Source: Candidatus Finniella inopinata
GTDB taxonomy: Bacteria; Pseudomonadota; Alphaproteobacteria; Paracaedibacterales; CAITNM01
DNA length: 5,898 bases
Direction of reading: 5' to 3'
NCBI GenBank assembly: GCA_945903885.1
Contig: CAMDPB010000077.1
Location: forward strand, 1 to 5,898
How positions within the stretch are numbered: position 1 is the first letter of the stretch; each line of letters starts with the position of its first letter. Below the pieces are notes generated by a model. It made no database searches, had not been told where the DNA came from, and saw only the letters and a list, made by a program, of their open reading frames with translations. This document shows positions 1 through 5,257 of the stretch, one piece after another. The translations under genes and the position numbers were made by a program.

Positions 1-534
1 CGATGGGAATATGTGCCATTAGGGCCATTTTTAGGCAAAAACTTTGGTACAACTATTTCACCTTGGGTAGTTGCTATGGAAGCATTGCAGCCATTTTGTG
101 TTGCGGGCCCTGAGCAAAATCCAAAACCATTGCCATATTTAGAAAAGCAAAATATCAATTTTGATATTGATCTGCATTTACAAATTAAAACGCCTAAAAT
201 GAGCGAGTATCAAGAAATATCACATACAAATTATAAATACATGTACTGGGATATTGCACAGCAAGTTGCGCATCACACTGTGAATGGGTGCAATTTGCAA
301 CCAGGTGATATTTTAGGGACGGGTACCATTAGTGGTCCTACACCTGATAGTTACGGAAGTCTTATTGAATTAACTTGGAATGGCGCGAACGCTATTCGCT
401 TAGATTCAGGGGAAGAACGTGTTTACTTGGCTGATAATGACTCTATGCAGGTCGTTGCGTGGGCTAAAAAAGATAATTTATGCATAGGTTTTGGCAATGC
501 AGAAGCTACAGTGCTGCCCGCTCTCGATTCTTAA
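1..534 (+). CDS. fahA: Fumarylacetoacetase, C-terminal part (5' end outside window)
   Basis: This enzyme hydrolyses 4-fumarylacetoacetate to fumarate and acetoacetate, the last step of tyrosine and homogentisate breakdown, in the cytoplasm. The reading frame is open from base 1 and gives 177 residues before TAA. The piece begins RWEYVPLGPFLGK and continues FGTT.SPWVV, KYMYWD, HHTVNGCNL, GTGTISGP and a final VLPAL, all of which match the C-terminal half of animal and bacterial fumarylacetoacetase as I know it. Aligned by eye to mouse FAH, the Tyr of WEY corresponds to active-site Tyr244, the Lys of FLGK to Lys253, the Thr of GTISGP to Thr350, and the Glu of LIELTW to Glu364, so the visible catalytic residues are intact. 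About 240 N-terminal residues, including the catalytic His and most metal ligands, lie upstream of the window. No terminator follows. The next gene starts 85 bases later on the same strand and has no functional link to this one. Confidence 0.96.
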   Translation, partial: RWEYVPLGPFLGKNFGTTISPWVVAMEALQPFCVAGPEQNPKPLPYLEKQNINFDIDLHLQIKTPKMSEYQEISHTNYKYMYWDIAQQVAHHTVNGCNLQPGDILGTGTISGPTPDSYGSLIELTWNGANAIRLDSGEERVYLADNDSMQVVAWAKKDNLCIGFGNAEATVLPALDS

Positions 535-607
535 AATTTATGCGCGACAGTCGCAGTTAAAAGGTGTACCTATAAAATAAGAGCGTTGAAGACATAGAAA
601 CCCTATT
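535..607 (+). promoter_or_regulatory. Intergenic region before the kinase, possible weak promoter
   Basis: This short gap separates the tyrosine-catabolism gene from the signalling pair. It holds a -10-like TATAAA at 571-576 but no convincing -35 at the right distance. A small hairpin at 544-554 (GCGA, CAG, TCGC) has no T-run and is not a credible terminator. The kinase and regulator may therefore be transcribed from here or by read-through from upstream; the sequence does not decide between these. Confidence 0.25.
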
Positions 608-614
608 AAAGGAG
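608..614 (+). promoter_or_regulatory. Ribosome binding site that sets the kinase start
   Basis: AAAGGAG lies five bases before the ATG at 620. An in-frame GTG at 614 overlaps the last base of this Shine-Dalgarno sequence and so cannot be the start that uses it. The ATG at 620 is therefore chosen. Confidence 0.75.
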
Positions 615-619
615 TGTCC

Positions 620-1897
620 ATGGCACAGCTGAGCGCTGTAAAAATCGCAGCGGATAAACTTTTTAGCGGCGACAGCATTCACAAGCAAGACGGGCTGTTA
701 GCGTATATGCAACCCTTGATTGCGACACTTTCGACTAAGGAATGCAGTGAAAATCCCCAGCTTGATTATTGCACTGTTTCTCGAGCATATTTGAAATCAC
801 TTATTGATAATGTTCCTATTGCTGTATTCTGTCTCGACAGAAATTTTCACATCACCAATCTCAGTACCGCTGCACTATCTTGGCTAAAAAGCCACTATTA
901 CAAAGGAAAAAGGGCTTTTTCTTCTGAGGATATCTTAGGTAAAAAATTCGATGACGTTTTTAGCCCATGCCCTAAACCGCTAGGAACTGCCATTAAAAAT
1001 GCATTAAAAGGCAAAGTTTGGTTTACTAAGTCGCTTAAGCATGAAACAGATAACATGTATTTTCGTCACTGGTTTCAGTGGGAAGTCTTTCCTTGGTTAA
1101 ATCAAAATAATGAAGTTACAGATATTATTATTTTTTTAGGAGACAAAACTTCGCATCAGGAATTACTGCTTTCTAACAAAAAACTCCAGCAAAGTAATGA
1201 ATTATTGGAAAGCTTCAATCTCATTTTTTCTCATGACCTTATTCAACCATTGCGTCAAATTTCTAATTTTTTAGATATTATTAAAGAACATTATGAAGGT
1301 GCTGACCCAGACAACTCTCCAATGAATCAGGTGTTTGGAGCTTTGCAGAAGAGCTTTGATCACATACGTAATTTAAGTGAGGGTATTGTGCTTTACTGCA
1401 AAAAAGGTGATCTAACCGTAGAATCTGAACAAATTTCCTTACAATGTCTTATTCAAGAAATCTATGAAAGTATTTTGAAATCAGAAAAATGCCAGTTCAA
1501 TTTTCAATTTTCTGAAGATGTGTATTTGTATGCTAACCGTACGTGTATGCTGCAACTTTTTCAAAATTTGTTTGCAAATGCAATTAAACACAGTGCCGGT
1601 GAAAACTGCATTATTACCTTATCAGGCTCAAGAGAAGACGAAAATTTTTACAGATTTCACATACACAATCAGGGCTATTGCCCTGGGTATATTCGAAAAA
1701 AAAATGTTTTTTTACCTTTTCAGTCTTCTACATCTGATGGGGCTGGGCTTGGGTTAATGATTTGTAAGAAGATTATTTCTGCTTATAAGGGAAAAATCAC
1801 GCTTCGCTCAGGTAAACGTAAGGGGACTGTGGTATCTTTCACCTTGCCTATTTGTGAAGAACATGATGGCGAGAAAAAACTAGAATTTTTAACTTAA
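620..1897 (+). CDS. Soluble PAS-domain sensor histidine kinase (Cph1-like catalytic module)
   Basis: This 425-residue kinase probably autophosphorylates on His and passes the phosphate to the regulator encoded next. No hydrophobic segment is long enough to span a membrane, so it should be cytoplasmic. Residues 1-55 match nothing I recognise. Residues 56-178 look like a PAS domain (LIDNVPIAVFCLD start, WFQWEVFPW near the end); its ligand is unknown. A charged helical linker (about 179-200) leads to the dimerisation helices with the H-box FSHDLIQPLRQI, phospho-acceptor His205. The ATPase domain has an N-box around Asn316 and Asn320, an F-box FLPF, and a G2 box DGAGLGL at 373-379. The G1 position usually occupied by Asp is Asn350 (HNQG), a change also seen in other kinases of this type. 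The SHDL..PLR H-box is typical of phytochrome-type kinases such as Cph1, but no GAF or PHY domain is present. A run of nine A at 1696-1704 lies between the G1 and F boxes. There is no attached receiver. Confidence 0.9.
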   Translation: MAQLSAVKIAADKLFSGDSIHKQDGLLAYMQPLIATLSTKECSENPQLDYCTVSRAYLKSLIDNVPIAVFCLDRNFHITNLSTAALSWLKSHYYKGKRAFSSEDILGKKFDDVFSPCPKPLGTAIKNALKGKVWFTKSLKHETDNMYFRHWFQWEVFPWLNQNNEVTDIIIFLGDKTSHQELLLSNKKLQQSNELLESFNLIFSHDLIQPLRQISNFLDIIKEHYEGADPDNSPMNQVFGALQKSFDHIRNLSEGIVLYCKKGDLTVESEQISLQCLIQEIYESILKSEKCQFNFQFSEDVYLYANRTCMLQLFQNLFANAIKHSAGENCIITLSGSREDENFYRFHIHNQGYCPGYIRKKNVFLPFQSSTSDGAGLGLMICKKIISAYKGKITLRSGKRKGTVVSFTLPICEEHDGEKKLEFLT

Positions 1898-1956
1898 CCA
1901 TTAATGTAGGCATCAAGGTACACTGAACATAATCGTTGTATATGAAGATGGACCCC

Positions 1957-1963
1957 GGAGGGA
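1957..1963 (+). promoter_or_regulatory. Strong ribosome binding site of the response regulator
   Basis: GGAGGGA ends seven bases before the ATG at 1971 and is the best Shine-Dalgarno match in the window. The 73-base gap from the kinase stop holds no hairpin and no clear promoter, so the two genes are probably cotranscribed. The regulator may be translated more strongly than the kinase, a common arrangement for such pairs. Confidence 0.7.
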
Positions 1964-1970
1964 ATTTATC

Positions 1971-2666
1971 ATGACAGTTGATCAAAAAGACGAATTACTT
2001 GGGAAAAAGGTTGCTTTTTTCCGTCGCAAAATGAATTGGCCTCTGAAAATACTTGCTGCGGGATTGGACGTTTCAATCCAACAACTTCAGCGATATGAAA
2101 AGGGAGTCAATAAAATTTCGGCTTCTATGCTTTACCAGTTATCAAAAATTTTTAAGGTTGATCTATCATGTTTTTTTGAAGGTTTTGAAGGACATCCAGT
2201 TGAAGAGGATGATATTTATAATGTCCTGCTTGTTGAAGACAATGCGAGTGACGAATTTTTACTTCGAAAGGCATTAGCTGATTTTCCAAAAAAATTACAT
2301 ATTTATACCATTAATGATGGTCAGGCAGCGTTGAACTTTTTAAGTGATATCGCTCATGATTCTGTGCAAACCTTACCAAAGCCTGATCTTATTTTTCTAG
2401 ATCTACACCTTCCATCGGTCCGAGGGCTAGATGTTCTAAAGGATATTAAGCGACGTGTACATTTAAATGAAATACCCGTGATTGTGCTAAGCAGTAGTTT
2501 AAATGCAGATGACCGTGTAGCTGCTTACAGTTTGCAAGCCAGTGGTTTTATAAGAAAATCATTCACCTATAAAGAATTCAAAGGTCAACTACACAAGGCT
2601 ATGGCTTATTGGACTGACGTTGTCGATCTGCCTCGTTTTTCAGAACAGCATGCGCAAGCTAGTTGA
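1971..2666 (+). CDS. Response regulator: N-terminal Cro/C1-type HTH fused to Rcp1-type receiver
   Basis: This is a 231-residue cytoplasmic regulator, the probable partner of the upstream kinase. Residues 10-72 form a Cro/C1 (XRE) helix-turn-helix: LGKKVAFFRRKMN, then LAAGLDVSIQQLQRYEKG as the helix-turn-helix proper, then ISASMLYQLSKIFKV and a closing CFFEG. An acidic linker (73-82) leads to a receiver (83 to about 221) with acidic pocket Glu89-Asp90 (VLLVED), phospho-acceptor Asp144 (IFLDLHLP), switch Ser174 and Lys196 (FIRKS). Ser after the Lys in place of the usual Pro, and an ending AYWTDVVDLP, resemble the cyanobacterial receiver Rcp1 as I remember it. All phosphorylation residues are present. 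The domain order is the reverse of the common receiver-first arrangement, and Rcp1-type receivers usually lack an output domain. Both halves are clear by eye; the DNA target is unknown. A hairpin terminator begins directly after the stop. Confidence 0.92.
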   Translation: MTVDQKDELLGKKVAFFRRKMNWPLKILAAGLDVSIQQLQRYEKGVNKISASMLYQLSKIFKVDLSCFFEGFEGHPVEEDDIYNVLLVEDNASDEFLLRKALADFPKKLHIYTINDGQAALNFLSDIAHDSVQTLPKPDLIFLDLHLPSVRGLDVLKDIKRRVHLNEIPVIVLSSSLNADDRVAAYSLQASGFIRKSFTYKEFKGQLHKAMAYWTDVVDLPRFSEQHAQAS

Positions 2667-2711
2667 ATTGAGAGGGCCGGGCGAGGCTCTCTCAATAAGT
2701 GATTTATTTTT
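2667..2711 (+). terminator. Rho-independent terminator after the regulator
   Basis: Bases 2667-2678 and 2685-2696 pair as a 12-bp stem with one G-U wobble, around a 6-base loop at 2679-2684. A T-rich stretch (TTTATTTTT, 2703-2711) follows after six bases. The hairpin starts immediately after the regulator stop codon, and its T-tract overlaps the end of the converging protease gene. On the minus strand no T-run follows the hairpin, so it should work mainly in the plus direction, though it may also help end protease transcripts. Confidence 0.8.
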
Positions 2712-4257
2712 CTCCGCCCAACTTTGTGTCTTTCCAGTTGTGGTTAGCTGGGTTCCAGTCATATCGTTTGGGGGTGTCAAAAGCTTTTTCATAACGCACC
2801 AGAATTTCGCGTGGAGTACGGTCGACTTGTTTGAACGCAGTTAGGTAGTCTTCTTTTCCAAAGAAATCTACATAACGCAGAGTAAATATTGATTTTTTTT
2901 CAATTCCTGGAATCATGGCTTCAAGTGCTTCAAGTGCTTCAAGTGCTTCAAGTGCTTCAAGAGTCGTGACTGCTTTTCCGTCAATTTCAATTAACTTGTA
3001 AACATTGGCTCTCCATCCAGAGCCTAAATCACTATCTTCCATGCGCAACGGAGATGTCTGAGATATGCCAGAAAAGTACACACCCTTATCTCTGTTGCCG
3101 ATGCTTATCGTTAGTTGGTCATGATGCTCAAACCAGACTGTCCCTAAAAAGTTAATCATTTTATCTTCACTTCCGTGCATTATAACATCAGGGGTGATAG
3201 ACACTTCTTTTTCTATTTCATTGCGAAGAATTTTAAATTTTAAAGAACCTGATGCTGCGTCAATAACTCGACCAAGGTCTAAAAGGTTAGGTCCAATAGG
3301 TTGGTTATTAACTTCAAGAAAAATATCTCCTGGTTCGAAAGCCGAAGCTCCGTCAAAACCATTAATTACATGCTTAACGGTAAGAATTTTACCTTTTGCA
3401 TCTGGAAAATCCTTTTGATATGACTTTGCAAATTTCTCAGTCACAAATCCAGCGGTAATTAGCTGATCAATGGGTGAATATTGTAGTCTAGCGCCAATAC
3501 CTTTTCGGGGTGGATTTTTATTTTGTTGTAAATAGGCTAAAGCATCTTTTATATATAAAATTGGTAGGCCTGTGCCTGAGACAAATTTTCCCCCGTAAAC
3601 AATTCCAACAACTTCTCCTTTTTCGTCAAAAATTGGACTACCACTGGCACCACCAACAGTTAGTCCTGCATAATGGAAGGATTGATCATTGAAAGCGGTT
3701 AGAGTGCTAAAGGTGTTAAATATTGTTCCTTCTTGAGTTGAAAATTCATCTCCAGCAGCATTACCCATGACATTAATACTATCGTTCAAATGAAGTTTTT
3801 TATTAGAGAGGACAAGCTCTTCGCAGTCGTCAGGTATATCTTTTGGGTTAACTTCTAAAATTGCAAAATCTAAAAAAGGGTCAACATAGCGTCTCCGGCC
3901 TATCGTCTTAGAGCCATTACTGAATTTTAATTCATAACTGCAAATGCTAAAACTTCCGGCCACATGGCGATTTGTAGCAACTAACCCTCTACTCTTATCA
4001 ACAATAAATCCAGTTCCTGACCAACTTTGTGAATTAGGTTCTGTTGCATTGATATGTGCTTTCACTTTTATAATCACTACGCCTTTGCGCATTGTGTTTA
4101 GCAATATGCGGCGATGGTTTTTTTCCGACTCAGTAGCTGGTTCTGCAGCTACTTGTTCCGTTGGCTGATCTTTTTGTTCAATTTTATCTGAAGGAGAAAT
4201 AGTTTCGGAAGCTACTAATGAACAGCAGAATAAAAAACAAAAAAGGAAAAAGCGCAT
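2704..4257 (-). CDS. Exported HtrA/Nma111-like trypsin-fold serine protease with PDZ domains
   Basis: This is a 517-residue protein with a Cys- and Phe-rich N-terminal signal peptide, probably cut by signal peptidase I after Val-Ala-Ser17, so it should act in the periplasm. After a Glu/Pro-rich spacer (about 18-48), the protease domain spans about 55-245. The triad is complete: His98 in TNRHVA, Asp130 in DPFLDFAIL and Ser205 in GGASGSP. A PDZ domain follows (about 262-355; EPGDIFLEVNNQPIG), then a second PDZ-like region (about 365-465). The motifs GTGFIVDKSRG, TNRHV, GNAAGD and GASGSP, with two PDZ regions, resemble one half of the eukaryotic Nma111/Ynm3 protease more than classical DegP, judged from memory. 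Five consecutive Leu-Glu-Ala triplets (433-447) come from a DNA tandem repeat. The ATG at 4257 is preferred over the adjacent TTG at 4260, with a weak GAAG ribosome site eight bases upstream. Substrates are unknown; quality control of exported proteins is a reasonable guess. Confidence 0.9.
   Translation of the reverse strand: MRFFLFCFLFCCSLVASETISPSDKIEQKDQPTEQVAAEPATESEKNHRRILLNTMRKGVVIIKVKAHINATEPNSQSWSGTGFIVDKSRGLVATNRHVAGSFSICSYELKFSNGSKTIGRRRYVDPFLDFAILEVNPKDIPDDCEELVLSNKKLHLNDSINVMGNAAGDEFSTQEGTIFNTFSTLTAFNDQSFHYAGLTVGGASGSPIFDEKGEVVGIVYGGKFVSGTGLPILYIKDALAYLQQNKNPPRKGIGARLQYSPIDQLITAGFVTEKFAKSYQKDFPDAKGKILTVKHVINGFDGASAFEPGDIFLEVNNQPIGPNLLDLGRVIDAASGSLKFKILRNEIEKEVSITPDVIMHGSEDKMINFLGTVWFEHHDQLTISIGNRDKGVYFSGISQTSPLRMEDSDLGSGWRANVYKLIEIDGKAVTTLEALEALEALEALEAMIPGIEKKSIFTLRYVDFFGKEDYLTAFKQVDRTPREILVRYEKAFDTPKRYDWNPANHNWKDTKLGGEK
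2917..2961 (-). repeat. In-frame 9-bp tandem repeat, five units (Leu-Glu-Ala)
   Basis: Four identical TGCTTCAAG units at 2926-2961 (plus strand) are preceded by one that differs only at its first base (GGCTTCAAG, 2917-2925). Read on the minus strand, each unit encodes Leu-Glu-Ala, so residues 433-447 of the protease are (LEA)5. The unit length is a multiple of three, so gain or loss of units changes protein length without shifting the frame. The near-perfect identity, including synonymous positions, points to recent expansion by replication slippage. Confidence 0.95.
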
Positions 4258-4277
4258 CAAAAAAGCTTCACGATAAA

Positions 4278-4306
4278 TTTATACCACTGTAAGATTTTTT
4301 TATTAA
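4278..4306 (-). promoter_or_regulatory. Likely extended -10 promoter of the protease gene
   Basis: On the minus strand, TTAATA (4306-4301, four of six matches to the -35 consensus) is followed after 17 bases by TATAAA (4283-4278, five of six matches to the -10). The -10 is preceded by TGG, the TGn of an extended -10. Transcription would start near 4271, leaving a leader of about 14 bases. The 10-bp palindrome ATAAATTTAT (4273-4282) overlaps the -10 and could be an operator. This promoter would allow the protease to be expressed separately from kdsA. Confidence 0.45.
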
Positions 4307-4320
4307 TATATAGCTAACTT

Positions 4321-5157
4321 TTAGTCTAAAAATCTTGGGTTTTCTTTTGAGACTGAATCAAAAGCTTTCAATTCAGATAAAACTTTCTTGATATCAGAAA
4401 GACGTATCATGTTTGGGCCATCGCTTGGGGCATTATCAGGGTCTTGATGGGTTTCTAAAAACACACCAGCAACACCAACAGCAACTGCGGCGCGTGCTAA
4501 TATAGGAGCGAATTCACGTTTTCCACCAGTTGATGAGCCTTGTCCACCTGGCTGTTGTACCGAATGAGTTGCATCAAAAATAACGGGGTAACCTGTTTGG
4601 GCCATAATACTTAGGCTTCGCATATCACTAACTAAAGTGTTGTACCCAAAACTAGCTCCACGTTCGCAAAGCATAACATTAGAATTACCGAATGATTCCA
4701 TTTTATTTACAACGTTTTGCATATCCCAAGGTGCTAGAAATTGACCTTTTTTAATATTGATGACTTTTCCTGTTTTTGCTGCTGCTTCCAACAAGTCAGT
4801 TTGACGACATAAAAAAGCAGGAATTTGTAGTACATCAACTACGTTTGCCATCAGCGCACACTGTTCTGGAGAATGCACATCGGTTGTAATTGGCACGTTG
4901 AATGTGTTGCGAATTTCTTCAAAAATTTTGATAGATGCTTCAAGACCAAGTCCTCTGACGCCAGAAATGCTCGTGCGGTTGGCCTTATCAAAAGATGTTT
5001 TGTAAATTAGGGGAATGCCTAATGCATTACATAAAGTTGTTAAGTTTTCCGCCATCATCATTGCGTGGTCACGGCTTTCTAAAACACACGGTCCTGCTAT
5101 AAGCACAAAAGGATTCGTATTGGAAATGGCTAAAGATTGAACAAGAATTGTTTTCAT
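4321..5157 (-). CDS. kdsA: 3-deoxy-D-manno-octulosonate-8-phosphate (KDO-8-P) synthase, metal-dependent type
   Basis: This cytoplasmic enzyme condenses phosphoenolpyruvate with arabinose-5-phosphate to make KDO-8-phosphate, the precursor of the sugar linking lipid A to the core of lipopolysaccharide. The 278-residue length is normal and the whole TIM-barrel sequence is present: AGPCVLESRD (21-30), KTSFDKANRTS (53-63), TTDVHSPEQ, the QIPAFLCRQTDLL motif (111-123), IKKGQFLAPWDM, DATHSVQQPGG and HQDPDNAPSDGPN. Cys24 in AGPC marks the metal-dependent class; the E. coli metal-independent enzyme has Asn there. The other ligands His198, Glu235 and Asp246 have exactly the spacing known for the Aquifex enzyme (Cys11, His185, Glu222, Asp233). 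Start is the ATG at 5157-5155; no good Shine-Dalgarno sequence precedes it. The protease gene follows 63 bases downstream on the same strand without a visible terminator between them. It shows that the organism makes lipopolysaccharide or at least KDO. Confidence 0.97.
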   Translation of the reverse strand: MKTILVQSLAISNTNPFVLIAGPCVLESRDHAMMMAENLTTLCNALGIPLIYKTSFDKANRTSISGVRGLGLEASIKIFEEIRNTFNVPITTDVHSPEQCALMANVVDVLQIPAFLCRQTDLLEAAAKTGKVINIKKGQFLAPWDMQNVVNKMESFGNSNVMLCERGASFGYNTLVSDMRSLSIMAQTGYPVIFDATHSVQQPGGQGSSTGGKREFAPILARAAVAVGVAGVFLETHQDPDNAPSDGPNMIRLSDIKKVLSELKAFDSVSKENPRFLD

Positions 5158-5257
5158 ATATCACAAATTGCAGTAGATTTTTCATACCATAGCGAAGACG
5201 CTTGGGTTTTGGTACCCTCTTCGGTTATACTTTTTGTAAATTATACATGAGATCGTT
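5158..5257. promoter_or_regulatory. Divergent promoter region between kdsA and mlaE
   Basis: These 100 bases separate two genes transcribed away from each other, so both must be started here or nearby. On the minus strand a perfect -10 hexamer TATAAT lies at 5245-5240, with no recognisable -35; it would give kdsA a leader of roughly 75 bases. On the plus strand TATACT at 5226-5231 is the best -10 candidate for mlaE, with only a poor -35 (TTGGGT, 5202-5207). The two candidates lie close together and might compete. The individual elements are guesses; the region's role follows from the gene orientation. Confidence 0.4.

Noticed and set aside
541..557. Hairpin after fahA as a terminator
   Set aside because: The stem is only four base pairs and no T-run follows.
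614..619. GTG at 614 as an upstream start of the kinase
   Set aside because: It overlaps the ribosome binding site AAAGGAG (608-614); the ATG at 620 has correct spacing from that site.
1898..1970. CATAAT at 1928-1933 as a promoter for the regulator
   Set aside because: There is no -35 at suitable spacing, and the short gap fits cotranscription with the kinase.
1971..2190. Cro/C1-type HTH as a sign of a prophage
   Set aside because: The HTH is fused in frame to a receiver and lies beside a kinase; no phage genes or attachment-like repeats are present.
1518..2277. Second-frame open readings inside the kinase and regulator genes
   Set aside because: They are short, overlap well-supported genes and lack family motifs.
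2620..4168. Open frames on the plus strand across the protease gene
   Set aside because: They lie antisense to a clearly coding gene, have no ribosome sites and encode nothing recognisable.
4200..4257. Lipoprotein signal in the protease because of Cys11 and Cys12
   Set aside because: The residues before each Cys (FLF and LFC) do not fit a lipobox, which needs a small residue directly before the Cys; Val-Ala-Ser17 fits signal peptidase I better.
4258..4260. TTG at 4260 as the protease start
   Set aside because: The next codon is ATG with a usable GAAG eight bases upstream, and a TTG start would only add one Met before the signal peptide.
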